Below the pieces are notes generated by a model. That model was not told where the DNA came from. It made no database searches and saw nothing but the letters and a program-made list of their open reading frames with translations. From Plectosphaerella cucumerina (lineage: Eukaryota > Ascomycota > Sordariomycetes > Glomerellales > Plectosphaerellaceae), in assembly GCA_020746995.1 (NCBI GenBank), contig JAGPXD010000002.1, forward strand, positions 6,882,001 to 6,946,000: a DNA stretch of 64,000 bases. The letters are read 5' to 3'. Positions 21,422 through 31,328 of this stretch are shown piece after piece (position 1 is the stretch's first letter; the number at the start of each line of letters is the position of its first letter). The position numbers and the translations under genes were made by a program.

Positions 21422-23785
21422 TTATCGTAGCATATATGACAGATCGGGAAGCTTGGCAATAAACTCCCGAGCAAACGCCGCGTCTGTAGCTGTATCGGGG
21501 TCGGCGACTGGAGGCGACTCTTCCAGACCGAACGCCACCTTCTTTCTTGGCTTCGATTTGGGGATGACTTCGACAGAAGGAGCGCTCTCTTCAGATGAGC
21601 GCAGACGAGCGTTGTCCTGGGAGCTCGATCTTGTGTTGTTCCCGATTGGGGACTCCTTGGTCTGAACCAAGATTGGGGCCAGGGGCGTGTCGTTCCATCC
21701 GGAGAAAGGCGGCGGTTTGGATTGAGATGTTGATGCTGTTGCCCCAGATCCGTTGGTCACTGGCGCTGGAGGCTGTGGCCTTTGTATCTCGGCTGGTTTC
21801 TCCCGCCCAAAGCCCACGGGCTTGCTGGGAAACTCTGGGGCAGACGGTGTGACCATCTCGCCCCATTCGTCGTCGGACTCGTCTTTCTCGACGCTCTGGA
21901 TAGGAGGCGGCGTCGGAGACTGCGATTTCTTGGGTGGCGCCTGAAGCTTGAAGCTCTTTGTCTCAGAAGGTAGAGCAGCGTTCCCGCCCGAGACAGGGGC
22001 CGGATTGCCTGGCGATGCTGGCCGCGTAGAAGCTTCCGAGGCCCAGCCAAAACTGGCCAGGCCGCTCCATGCATTGGCACCGGGAGCCTGGGAGGGAGGC
22101 ATGCTGAGTGGGCGCTGCTCCATGGCAACAGGGTTCGGTGGAGGCAGACTGCTCAGCGATTGCCTCGGGTTCGCCTCAGGCGTGCCACGGCCTGACTTGC
22201 CACGCCTGAAGAACTCTTCCAAGCTGACAGGCGTCGAAGGCTGGTTCCAGCCAAATGCGGGGCCTCCGGCTCCTTTGCCTGCAGCACCTCGGTAGGTTCG
22301 TCCGCCCATGGAGTCCTCTTCCATCCATCGTCTCACAGTCGTGATGATTTCTGGACGGATCGATGAGGAGGCCCAGCTGATTCGAACATAGTTCTCATCA
22401 TCGCCCGCGTTGTGTTGGCGCATCGGGCCATAGCGCGAGATTCGGTACCATGCTTTGCGCTCCGAAATTGTTTCAAAAGAGTCGGTGATGATGCGGTCTG
22501 GCACCGTGACATCGTCACCAGTGACGTGACTTTTCGGGCCTGTGAAGAGCTCATCCATCTTTTCTAGGTCGACCTTGAATGGCTCGTGGTGTATACTCTG
22601 GGGCGCGTCTCCCGTCGTCTCATCATCTAAAACTTCTCCAGCCTGGTCCTGTTCAGAAATTGGTACTGAAGCTGGTTCCGGAGATGGCTCCGGTAGGGAC
22701 TCTGAAGGTGGCTCGGCGACTGGCTCGGGTGCTTCGATGCTTTCAACAGCTAACGAAGAAAGCTCTTTTCCTTCTTCGCCTCCAGCAAGTGCCGCTTCCT
22801 CAACAACTTTGTCGTCCTTCCGAGTTTTCCGAATCTGAAGTTGGTCATCGTTCGCTGGCGGGGCAGGCGTTGATGTCACAGAACGCGGCGCCGGTGTCCC
22901 CATGCTCTCGCGCGAGGTGGATTCCTGGCTCACCGCTCGCTTTGGCCCAGGGACAAGTTCGGGGGTAAAGCTGCTCTTTCGTGCGATGCCATCGAACATA
23001 GTGACCAGCTTTTGGACCTTCGAGGACGTCTTCTCATCATCCTGCGCCGATGCGGCTTCCTCGGCAGGGGTGATGGGCGAATCGGAGCAGACATTTCCTG
23101 GGCCCCCTCCTCCCTCAGACACCGAGGACGCAGGCGACGCGGTTGAGTCCTGTTGTGCAGATGGAGGTTCGGAGTCGGGATGGGTGGGTGGATGATTATC
23201 AGTGCCATTTTGTTGTGCAATCGGAGCCGGGGACTGCGGCTCAATGACGATTGATATGTTAGAGGCACGGCTCCGTAACGGGGGAGGTTCGAAGTCCTCC
23301 TGGGTCGTCGTCGGTAGCGAGGGTAGATGTTGGATATGCAGCTCGGAGTCGTCTCTTCGGTTGTAGGAAAGCTCGGATGCCCATGGATCAAGGGCGAGAT
23401 GATCCGAAGAAGATCTTTTCGAAAGCGGAGGAGGTCTAAGGCCAGGAGACGTTGACCGGCTATTCGGCCATTGGGGGTTGCTCCCTTGTCGTCTCCGGTC
23501 GAGCCTAGGCGTCAAGTGGCCGTCGGCAGGTGCGGTGTCGCCAGAACCCCAGATGCCCCAGCCGGAGGGCGCAGCACTCGGCGTGGGCTCTGGGGCAGCC
23601 CAGTCCCCAAAGGACTCATCTTCCGTCCACGCGGAGTGGCCGGATGGCAGGTTTATGTTGTTGTTTGGTGTCGAGGAGAAGAAGGCGGCGGGAGGAGGTT
23701 CAGGACTCGTGACGGCGGCGGCTTCTAGCTTGGCGACGCTGTCGGATTCTGCTGTGGCCCACGGAGATGCCCATGGATTCTCCAT
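21422..23785 (-). CDS. Unrecognised Ser/Pro-rich protein with possible adaptor-ear motifs
   Basis: A single uninterrupted frame of 787 residues, so clearly coding, but I do not recognise the family. It is mostly disordered and rich in Ser, Pro, Glu. It starts MENPWASPWATAESDS. Short tryptophan motifs in acidic settings recur: DESFGDWAAPE (residues 57-67), SGWGIWG, LDPWASEL and DEWGEMV (about 640-646). FGDW and WGEM fit the aromatic-G-[PDE]-aromatic/L/M consensus bound by the gamma-ear of AP-1 and GGA adaptors. A folded-looking core lies around residues 390-490: VDLEKMDELFTGPKSH, ITDSFETISERKAWYRISRY, PMRQHNAGDDENYVRISWAS, ITTVRRWMEEDSMGGRTYRG. The end, FAREFIAKLPDLSYMLR, looks like a conserved terminal peptide. 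A role in clathrin-coat traffic is my inference from the motifs only. Confidence 0.8.
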   Translation of the reverse strand: MENPWASPWATAESDSVAKLEAAAVTSPEPPPAAFFSSTPNNNINLPSGHSAWTEDESFGDWAAPEPTPSAAPSGWGIWGSGDTAPADGHLTPRLDRRRQGSNPQWPNSRSTSPGLRPPPLSKRSSSDHLALDPWASELSYNRRDDSELHIQHLPSLPTTTQEDFEPPPLRSRASNISIVIEPQSPAPIAQQNGTDNHPPTHPDSEPPSAQQDSTASPASSVSEGGGGPGNVCSDSPITPAEEAASAQDDEKTSSKVQKLVTMFDGIARKSSFTPELVPGPKRAVSQESTSRESMGTPAPRSVTSTPAPPANDDQLQIRKTRKDDKVVEEAALAGGEEGKELSSLAVESIEAPEPVAEPPSESLPEPSPEPASVPISEQDQAGEVLDDETTGDAPQSIHHEPFKVDLEKMDELFTGPKSHVTGDDVTVPDRIITDSFETISERKAWYRISRYGPMRQHNAGDDENYVRISWASSSIRPEIITTVRRWMEEDSMGGRTYRGAAGKGAGGPAFGWNQPSTPVSLEEFFRRGKSGRGTPEANPRQSLSSLPPPNPVAMEQRPLSMPPSQAPGANAWSGLASFGWASEASTRPASPGNPAPVSGGNAALPSETKSFKLQAPPKKSQSPTPPPIQSVEKDESDDEWGEMVTPSAPEFPSKPVGFGREKPAEIQRPQPPAPVTNGSGATASTSQSKPPPFSGWNDTPLAPILVQTKESPIGNNTRSSSQDNARLRSSEESAPSVEVIPKSKPRKKVAFGLEESPPVADPDTATDAAFAREFIAKLPDLSYMLR

Positions 23786-24575
23786 CGTGGTGACCGAAGA
23801 TGCATCGTGGTGGCCGACAGCTTCCGGCGGCAGCTCGGGGCCCTGGATCGGATGCGGCGCAACAGGAGCTTAACTACCTGCGCATGACGGGAGCTGTGAA
23901 CGCGACGCGACAGGCAGGAAGGTTCTGTGAGATAGCAATTCTGTTCGGGTGGGCGGGAAGAAGCCGATTCGTTGCTCCGGGGTCGCGTAGGAGGTACCGA
24001 GCCGGAAGTGACACGTATGAGGTCGGAACGTGGTGATGCAGCAGGAGATGCTGTTCAGGGGTTTGGTCGTCTTGGACTCGGCCAGATCGAGAAAGCTGCA
24101 TGGAACTCATGTTTAGGGGGTGCAGGCACCAGCTCGGGGGCCAAGATACCCGAAGTTTCCCCTGGTCAGTGCCTTGAATGCTGCCAAGTGGGGTCCCGAC
24201 ACTCAAGTCAACCTCACCTCAACCAACTCGTTCGATCAGGACAGTAATCGATAGAGTTGGTTTCCCCAGGGCGTTCTACGTCCTCGCTTCGTGCTCAATC
24301 CAACTGAGTGATCAAGCCGATTTTTTCCCCTTGATTTCGGGTAATTGTCGTCTTTACCCCCGGAAGAGGCCCTGTACAGAGCCGACTCATGTGTGCTGTT
24401 GACAGTCATTCAAATCAACACCAGCAAACGATAATGTCGAGAAAGGATTTCTCATTTTCTAAGCAACAACAGTTTTCTATCCGGTTCGCGAACTACACCC
24501 CAGACCATACAAGCTCAAAGTAGCTGAAACAGGAGATCGATCAAGGGACCATGCTTCTCGTTGCCAAAAGCCACT
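23786..24575. other. Intergenic region
   Basis: About 790 bases between two minus-strand genes, holding the 5' region of the 787-residue gene and the 3' flank of the small secreted protein. No RNA gene or repeat was recognised. Confidence 0.45.
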
Positions 24576-25326
24576 TCAGCAGTCGATGAAGCCACCGGTG
24601 GCCTTGCAGCTGCCGGGAATAGAGTAGGCCCACTGTGTTTTGATGTCAGCGATGTGGTTAGGTAGGTACTGTGATTTGGAAAAACTCACGTTCTCGAAAC
24701 CGCCATCGCCCTGGCGGTTGAAGGTAGCGCCAGGTCCGAGGACAACGACCTCGAAGCTGGGAGCAGCAGTGTTAGCGTTGGCTCGAAAAAAAGGAGTGCG
24801 GTGTATACTTACGTGACAGTGGTGCCAAGCCTGGCGTCGTAGCGGACGGTGGTCTGGCTCTCAACGGTGCCGGTGGTAGCGAAGCCGACGTTGCAGACGA
24901 CGACACCGCGGCCGGGGAAGGCGCGGGCAGTGTCCCTGGCGACGTCCTGGGTGAACTTGCGGCGGCCCTGAAGAGCGTTAGCTTGGTGCTGGACTGGGAG
25001 GATCCAATGGACAAACCTCGAGGTCCTTGTCAACGGTCTGCTGGATCAGCTGGTTGATCTTGGACGCAATGCCGAGGACGGCGGTGGCGGCAGAGCCCTT
25101 GTTGGGAGCGCCGGGGACAGGGCCGGAAGGCTTGGGGACCACGCGCTGGCGGGCACTGCGGGCTGTTAGTCATTTCGATTCTGATGAGTCTTGGTGTGGA
25201 TGTCTTTGCTCACGCAAGAATGGGGCTGTCGTTGGCAGCGATGTCACCGTTGATGGCAACGGGGCTGGCGGCGCCGACGCTGGACAGGGCCAGGACGGTG
25301 GCGGCGAGGAAGTTGTTGAAGAGCAT
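24576..25326 (-). CDS. Small secreted protein, DUF7888-like (candidate effector)
   Basis: Five exons on the minus strand, each with clean GT...AG introns, give about 175 residues. The first 20 residues (MLFNNFLAATVLALSSVGAA) are a clear signal peptide. Then come a propeptide-like stretch, a helix (ATAVLGIASKINQLIQQTVD), VARDTARAFPGRGVVVCNVG, an alternating beta-rich part (TTVRYDARLGTTVTFEVVVL) and GPGATFNRQGDGGFENWAYS ending GSCKATGGFIDC. The CNVG, GPG.F.R.GDGG..NWAY series resembles the DUF7888 group of small secreted fungal proteins, as I remember it; three Cys remain in the mature part. Function is unknown; plant-associated fungi often have several copies. The many small exons are typical of such genes. 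A good TATA box lies 168 bases upstream. Confidence 0.78.
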
Positions 25327-25493
25327 GTTGATGGTGGTTTGGGTTGGAAGTTTGGAAGTGGAAAGAAGGTAGTAGTAGAATGAATGTGGTTGAGTGAATG
25401 AATGTGTGATAGAGAGTGGACTGTAAGAGAGAGTGTGTGAAGCTGTTGATGCTGGTGAGTTCTTCTGTTGTCTTGGGTGGAAGGAGTCGACGT

Positions 25494-25501
25494 CTTTTAT
25501 A
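25494..25501 (-). promoter_or_regulatory. TATA box of the small secreted protein gene
   Basis: On the minus strand the sequence reads TATAAAAG, an excellent TATA match, 168 bases upstream of the start codon at 25326. This implies a leader of roughly 130-140 bases and a regulated, strong promoter. Confidence 0.6.
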
Positions 25502-26583
25502 GCAGTCTTGTCCGACTCTCTTCGGTGCTGAGCACAGTCTTTTCCTTCCATGTCTTCTGTGGCATGAAACTCCATAGGACCGGATGGCATCGCCCGCTGC
25601 TATTCACAGCACAGGACTAACGCTCGTAGTGTTTTGCGCAAATTGCTTCATTGGCCTGGTTGGCCCAGTCCGCTTCGGCTCTAGCACTTCTGTCACTATC
25701 ATGGTTGCCTGGTCTCGTGAGGAGGTCAGGGCGAGTTGGCAATTCAGTAGGAGTGGGTTATCTCATGATCTCGAGTCAGATGTGGTTTCTTCATCTCCAG
25801 CTCGCTCTCAGCAGTCTCAGGTCGGGCAAGCTACCGGACGGTAGGAGCACTGCTTCACAGGAAATGTGCCAAGCGTGCATACCTTCTACCGTCTTCATAT
25901 ATCACGACAACAACCGCCTTGTAGTCGACGATACTTGGCAAGCAGTCACATTCATCAAAGAGGCCATCCTCCATGGACACCTCCGATGCCGTGGAGATGT
26001 TGGAAACGCCACGGTCTGTGGGTCAGTTTCTTCGATCGCCCGCCTTTCGAAGGACCCTGATCCCCGGCTCAACACCAAGAATGGGGTTCATCGGTACTTG
26101 CCGATCTGTGCGCAGCAAGGCTAGACGAACCACTCGCGGTTGCCTGGGCTGTAATTCCTCATGCGGACCTCGCTTGCACATCTCAAGCTTTTGCGCACGG
26201 TTGGGCAGGCAGCCGAAACGGGGGAAAAGGCTAGTGAGAAGTGCCGATAGTGCCCGCTGGAGACCATCCGGGTCCCGGCCCTCTATTTCGCAGTGTATGC
26301 ACTGCTTTTGGGAAGGTTGCCATGACTCGAATACCGAGAGCAAAGTGGCTGAGTTGTCGAGTTGTGAGGTTTGACTCGAGGTGAAGCCGAGTTGGCCCCG
26401 CGCACAGTCTTGACAGCGACCCCGACTCCGGAGCAGCGAGGAGCACGCTAAGCCCGATTAGATTAGTCAGCTCCCCCTCCAAGTGTGTGCTTTGTAAACG
26501 TCGCAAGCAAGGCCCAAGAGGGACTGGAAGTTGACCCTGAACATGACACTCGGCGTGCCAAAGCCCGTAACGATCAGCCCATA
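25502..26583. other. Divergent intergenic region, secreted protein / CFD1
   Basis: About 1.1 kb between divergent genes. Overlapping open frames on both strands lack domains. The CFD1 promoter must lie in its right part. Nothing else recognised. Confidence 0.45.
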
Positions 26584-27546
26584 ATGTCGCTTTCCAAGGT
26601 CAAGCACATCGTGCTGGTAAGCGTCGTCCCAGAATAGGAAGCAGCGCAGCCCCTGACGTGCCTCGTTTAGGTCCTCTCTGGCAAGGGAGGTGTTGGCAAG
26701 TCCTCAGTCACGACGCAGCTTGCCCTATCGCTCGCCTTGGCGGGCCATTCCGTCGGCGTTCTGGACGTCGATCTGACCGGGCCATCGATCCCCCGGATGC
26801 TGTCCATCGAGGCGTCGAAAGTGACCCAAGCGCCCGGTGGCTGGCTCCCCGTGCCCGTGCACGAAGCGGACGAGGGGAAGGGCATCGGCTCGTTTCGCGC
26901 CATGAGTCTGGGCTTCCTGCTGCCTCGTCGCGGCGACGCCGTGGTATGGCGAGGTCCGAAGAAGACGGCAATGGTCCGGCAGTTCCTTTCGGATGTGCTG
27001 TGGGCAGAGACGGACTATCTCCTCATCGACACGCCGCCCGGAACGAGCGATGAGCATATTTCGCTCGCAGAGACGCTGCTGCGGGACGCCTTCCCCGGGC
27101 AGGTGGCGGGAGCCGTGGTTGTAACGACGCCGCAGGCCGTGGCGACGGCCGACGTACGCAAGGAGCTCAACTTTTGCGCAAAGACAAACATCAAGGTGCT
27201 CGGCGTCATCGAGAACATGAGCGGCTTTGTGTGCCCGCACTGCGCCGAGTGCACTGACATCTTCAGCTCCGGCGGCGGCGTCGTCATGGCGGACGAGTTC
27301 AAGGTGCCTTTCCTGGGAACCGTTCCCATTGATCCCCAGTTCGGCCTGTTGGTCGAGTCGGGCAAGCGCCCGGTGTACCCTCAGGGGACGAAGATCGATG
27401 GCCGTGACATCAGCGAGACGACGGACGCAGTCAGGTCAGACGACGACCCTCTCGTGGTGAAGTATCAGGACTGCTCGCTCGCCCACGTGTTTGCCGTCAT
27501 CACGAAGCAGTTGACTGAGGCCATCGAGGCTCAGCCGCAGCCTTGA
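26584..27546 (+). CDS. CFD1: Cytosolic Fe-S cluster scaffold Cfd1/Nubp2
   Basis: P-loop ATPase of the cytosolic iron-sulfur assembly pathway; it pairs with Nbp35 to build and pass on [4Fe-4S] clusters. Exon 1 is only 33 bases (26584-26616, MSLSKVKHIVL), exon 2 runs 26671-27546; together 302 residues. Exon 2 begins VLSGKGGVGKSSVTTQLALS, the deviant Walker A with signature Lys; then LDVDLTGPSIPRML, LLIDTPPGTSDEH and VTTPQAVATADVRKEL. The C-terminal CPHCAEC holds the bridging cluster cysteines. Absence of the N-terminal four-Cys ferredoxin-like motif separates it from Nbp35. The tiny first exon is supported by the conserved junction (HIVL/VLSGKGG). Confidence 0.95.
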
Positions 27547-28909
27547 AAGTGCAGGCGGGCGCAGCAAGGATGTCCCTGTGCACCGGGCAGCACTGTCTCA
27601 GAATCAATCCGTTGGGCACCGTCAATGATCAAGGCTGCCACTTCCGACGAACGGCCGCATGGGCCAGGACCGACTTGGCATCGCAAGTTGCAGCACTGCA
27701 AGCCCTCCTGCAAGACGCAAGCCACGCCCTGTGCGACATGTCGAGGCGGACCGCCTTGCCGGCGAATGCAGGTACCGTGGTTCGGAGGACTGGATTGCGC
27801 GGTTTGACGGCTCCGTGTAATTCCGGAGGTGTTCGGTGCACCGAACATCCAGAACACCAATTCGACTGGGAGCACGGAGGGCAAGTCGTGCAACGAGACT
27901 GGCACCCGTCAGAGCAGTAGCCCACGAGTCCAGCCCAAAGACAGGTCCCAAATTAGACTCGAGGCAGGCAGATGTCCCCGAAGATGGAGGCTTGCCTGGT
28001 CGAAGGAGAGAACATGTCTCAGAATGCCCAGGCTTCTATTCGTCGGAGATCCCACAGACAAAGAAATGACGTGTGGCTCCCCGGAGCCCGCTTTCATCAC
28101 ATGCGCGCTGAAGAAGTGGAAGTTTGGGGGGCTTTCAGAGGGGCGGCCTCTAGGAGTCGGGCACCCCGCGGTGGGATCCAGCGGTGCCTGATGTGCCGCG
28201 CAATGCCCATCGCCTACTGGTAGGGCGGGCTCGCCCGACCCGGACTCGGACGGGGGATAGGAACAGGAGGACGAGATGGGACGGGACGGACTGGGACAGG
28301 GGCTGGGCTGGGCTTTAGCTGGGTCCAATGGCACCAACCTTGGATGCTCTGCGCTGGACGACCACAAATTTTCGATGCACGACCAAGCACCGATCGCTTC
28401 ATGAAAATCTCTCACCGACTTTGGCCCACGCTCCATCAGCGCATGCGTCCAGTGTCGTAGCATACATTTTGTCTGCTGGACACATCGGTCGACATTTAGA
28501 TAGAAGAGCTGCTCTGACAGACATAATTAAAAGATCTCCATGCCGTTTCCCAGGAGTGCGAACGTTACTGGCCCAATTCAACCTCGACGAAACGTTGTCG
28601 ACGGGAACGAAAGGAACGAAAGAACGACTGGGAAGCGCCAAATCCCTGGCGGCCAGCTCCAGCTGTGAACGGACCCCGCCATTGACGTCGTTTGTTTGGC
28701 TCCATCGGGCCTCTACAACATTTAGGTTACCCACTCGCGCACTTGCAGTCCCCGTACAGAACATTTTTCTGCCATCCAACCTCCAAAATCGAAGCACGAG
28801 ACCACACACACACCACATCCTCTGACCTCTCCTGACCTCTTCATCGCCGCGACATTCAACCGTTCCCCTTCCAGCTCCTGATTCCTTGCCGAAGCCTCGC
28901 GCATCGCCA
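27547..28909. other. Intergenic region with an 18-bp perfect palindrome
   Basis: About 1.4 kb downstream of CFD1 and upstream of the AdoMetDC transcript. Open frames on both strands look non-coding. It contains a perfect palindrome at 27830-27847. The right end (28800-28909) is C-rich and likely near the transcription start of the next gene. Confidence 0.45.
27830..27847. repeat. 18-bp perfect palindrome
   Basis: TGTTCGGTGCACCGAACA reads the same on both strands. It lies in non-coding sequence about 280 bases after the CFD1 stop. A half-site-like GAACACC follows at about 27853. It could be a dimeric regulator's operator; no known fungal factor is assigned. Confidence 0.6.
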
Positions 28910-28933
28910 ATGAGTCACAATCATCACTGCTGA
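28910..28933 (+). promoter_or_regulatory. Possible first short uORF in the AdoMetDC leader
   Basis: ATG to TGA, encoding MSHNHHC. It would be translated only if transcription starts upstream of 28910, which cannot be told from sequence. It precedes the longer, spliced uORF by about 45 bases. Confidence 0.3.
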
Positions 28934-28978
28934 ACCGCCAGCATCGCATACCCCGCCGAGAATCGCCTCGTGCCTCAT

Positions 28979-29085
28979 ATGAGCTCAGTCGACCTCCTGC
29001 GCTTCCTTTCCAAGCCCGCAAAGTGCGTCTGTTCATTCCATGCCATTATGACCATCTTGCTAACAAACATGACAGGCCCAGATAA
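28979..29085 (+). promoter_or_regulatory. Spliced upstream ORF of the AdoMetDC gene
   Basis: An upstream ORF in the 5' leader of the S-adenosylmethionine decarboxylase gene. The ATG at 28979 opens MSSVDLLRFLSKPAK; a leader intron runs from GTGCGT at 29023 to the AG at 29075 with a GCTAAC branch site about 16 bases before its end. Splicing completes the AAG codon and gives MSSVDLLRFLSKPAKPR then TAA (18 codons; exons 28979-29022 and 29076-29085). Left unspliced, the same ATG opens a frame of about 70 codons ending near 29191. The remaining spliced leader to 29550 contains no ATG. uORF control by polyamines is established for AdoMetDC in mammals and plants; use here is inference. Confidence 0.6.
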
Positions 29086-29550
29086 CACCCCCTACTCGAT
29101 CCCATACCCGAAAAATCTTGCCCACCGACTTGCCTACCCGCTCGTCCCCCCTCCCCCCCTCCAAACACCACCACCCCGATCGCGCAGATAACCTCGTCTG
29201 CCGGGTCCGATACTCCGCCACAGGTATCGGCGTCTGACAGAGCGAGGCCCACCGACGGTTCACCATTCCGCCCCTCCGGGTCTTCTTCCTCCCGCGCCGT
29301 TCTCGCCCTCCCTAACGTCCTCACGAGTGACGTTATAGCTTCTACCCCCATACCGACCATTGCAGCTGGCTCCGCCAGCAGGTTACAGCTTCCCACTTCC
29401 TGTGGGCCTACTCTCTCAGACGGACAACCGCAAGGTTCGTTTGAGTGGCAGCTAGTGCTCCGCGGACTCACCGACGAGCTCCACGACATCCTACCACACC
29501 CCCCTTCTCGACACTGAGGAAACGAGCAGCAAAGCTGTGCCCGACAAAAG

Positions 29551-31086
29551 ATGGTCAGCCAGTCGATCCCCGCTGAATACAGTCTGTCCCCCGCCGAGGG
29601 TACCCCCCATCTGACTATCAATCACGATGTGGCGGCCGACCTTGACTCCACCAACGCCTTCGAGGGGCCCGAGAAGCTCCTCGAGGTCTGGTTCGCGCCC
29701 GATGCCGACTCGCTTCCGCCCGGCGCCAAGCCCGACGGCCTGAAGAGCGTCTCCGCCGACACCTGGGTCACCATGCTCGACATGGTCAACTGCAAGATCC
29801 TCTCGGTGCTCGAGTCGGACGCCGTCGACGCCTACCTGCTCTCCGAGTCGAGCCTCTTCGTCTTCCACCACAAGCTCATCCTCAAGACGTGCGGCACCAC
29901 CACCCTGCTCCTGGGCCTGCAGCGCCTCCTGCACATCGCCGCCGAGCACGCCGGGTTCCCCTTCCACAACGCCAAGGAGAGCACCGACGTCAAGGCCGCC
30001 GCCACCCCCTACCGCGTCTTCTACAGCCGCAAGAACTTCCTCTTCCCCGACAGGCAGGAGGGCCCCCACCGCAGCTGGAAGCAGGAGGTCAAGTACCTCG
30101 ACGACATGTTCGAGGGCGGCAGCGCCTACATGGTCGGCAAGATGAACGGGGACCACTGGTACCTCTACATCACCACCCCCAACAGCGCCCTCACGCCCCC
30201 TCGCACGCCCGACGAGTCGGTTGATGACATCTCAAAGATCCCCACCGCCATGCTGTCGCACCCTGTGGGCATCTCCAACGACGAGACGCTCGAGATCCTC
30301 ATGACCGACCTCGACCCGGAGAACGCCAAGCAGTTCTACCTGGCCAACGCCGCCGAGGTCGCTAGCAAGAAGATGGCCAAGGAAGCCGAGAAGGCCCGCA
30401 AGGAGGCCCACGACAGCCTCGGCCACGTCAGCGGCACCCACGAGCCCGTCGACGTCTTCAGCAACGGCGCCGACTCGGAGCTGCACCCCGACAGCGCGGA
30501 GCAGCAGGCCCTGGCCGAGGCCCTCACCACCGAGGGGCACGCCCTGGGAACGGTCGTCTCGGAGAATTGCGGTCTCCACGACGTCTACCCCGTGGCCAAG
30601 TACCCCGACGCCAAGATCGACGCCTACCTCTTCCAGCCCTGCGGCTTCTCCGCCAACGGCGTCATCCCCCCCGCCGAAAAGGCCGACACCGAGAACCCCT
30701 CCAAGGCCGACCACTACTTCACCGTCCACGTCACGCCCGAGCCCAACTGCTCCTTCGCCTCGTTCGAGACCAACGTCCCCGGCGGCCAGTCGGGCCGCAC
30801 CACGGCTGAGATCATCGAGCACGTCGTCGACATCTTCAAGCCCGGCCGCTTCAGCGTCACCCTCTTCGAGGCAAAGGGCCAGAGCGTCAACCCCTACGGC
30901 ATGGGCGGCAGCGGCGACGCCAAGGCCCAGTCCCTGGCCTCGCAGCGCCTCGTCGACCCCGTCCGCGGCTACCGCCGCATCGACCGCATCGTGCACGACT
31001 TTGAGGGCTACGACCTCGTCTTCCGCTTCTACGAGAAGGACGGATGGGCCGGCGACCGCAAGGCGCGCGTCGGCGAGCTCATGTGA
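29551..31086 (+). CDS. SPE2: S-adenosylmethionine decarboxylase proenzyme
   Basis: Makes decarboxylated AdoMet, the aminopropyl donor for spermidine and spermine. One exon of 511 residues. The autocatalytic processing site is LLSESSLFVF, with cleavage expected between Glu99 and Ser100, Ser100 becoming the pyruvoyl group. Other family blocks are FEGPEKLLEVWF at the start of the fold, LKTCGTTTLLLGL (proton-donor Cys), YSRKNFLFPDRQ, HYFTVHVTPEPNCSFASFET (catalytic Ser/His region) and PGRFSVTLFE. It is longer than the human enzyme (334) because of inserts at about 160-260 and 300-330, as in other filamentous fungi. The leader is long (over 570 bases) and carries a conserved-looking uORF, so translation is probably controlled by polyamine supply. 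Confidence 0.96.
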   Translation: MVSQSIPAEYSLSPAEGTPHLTINHDVAADLDSTNAFEGPEKLLEVWFAPDADSLPPGAKPDGLKSVSADTWVTMLDMVNCKILSVLESDAVDAYLLSESSLFVFHHKLILKTCGTTTLLLGLQRLLHIAAEHAGFPFHNAKESTDVKAAATPYRVFYSRKNFLFPDRQEGPHRSWKQEVKYLDDMFEGGSAYMVGKMNGDHWYLYITTPNSALTPPRTPDESVDDISKIPTAMLSHPVGISNDETLEILMTDLDPENAKQFYLANAAEVASKKMAKEAEKARKEAHDSLGHVSGTHEPVDVFSNGADSELHPDSAEQQALAEALTTEGHALGTVVSENCGLHDVYPVAKYPDAKIDAYLFQPCGFSANGVIPPAEKADTENPSKADHYFTVHVTPEPNCSFASFETNVPGGQSGRTTAEIIEHVVDIFKPGRFSVTLFEAKGQSVNPYGMGGSGDAKAQSLASQRLVDPVRGYRRIDRIVHDFEGYDLVFRFYEKDGWAGDRKARVGELM

Positions 31087-31328
31087 GGGGAGGGTGTGCG
31101 TGCGTGTTACGGTCTTTTCCGGGCGACTCGGACTGGTTTCGCGGCGGCCATCGAGGGTCAAGATGGCCGCGCACACTCCTTCAGGGGTGGGCCCCGAAAG
31201 CGCTTGACGCTCCCTATGAATGCAGATCTATCCCAGCGCGGAGCTTATCCTCCTACCATACATAATTTGGACATGACTTTTTTACGCTGGAACTTGACAT
31301 TCGTTGTGATACTTGTGTATGTGCTGGC

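Noticed and set aside
30232..31176. 314-codon minus-strand frame opposite AdoMetDC
   Set aside because: Same antisense artefact: Val/Gly/Leu-rich, overlaps the catalytic region of the real gene.
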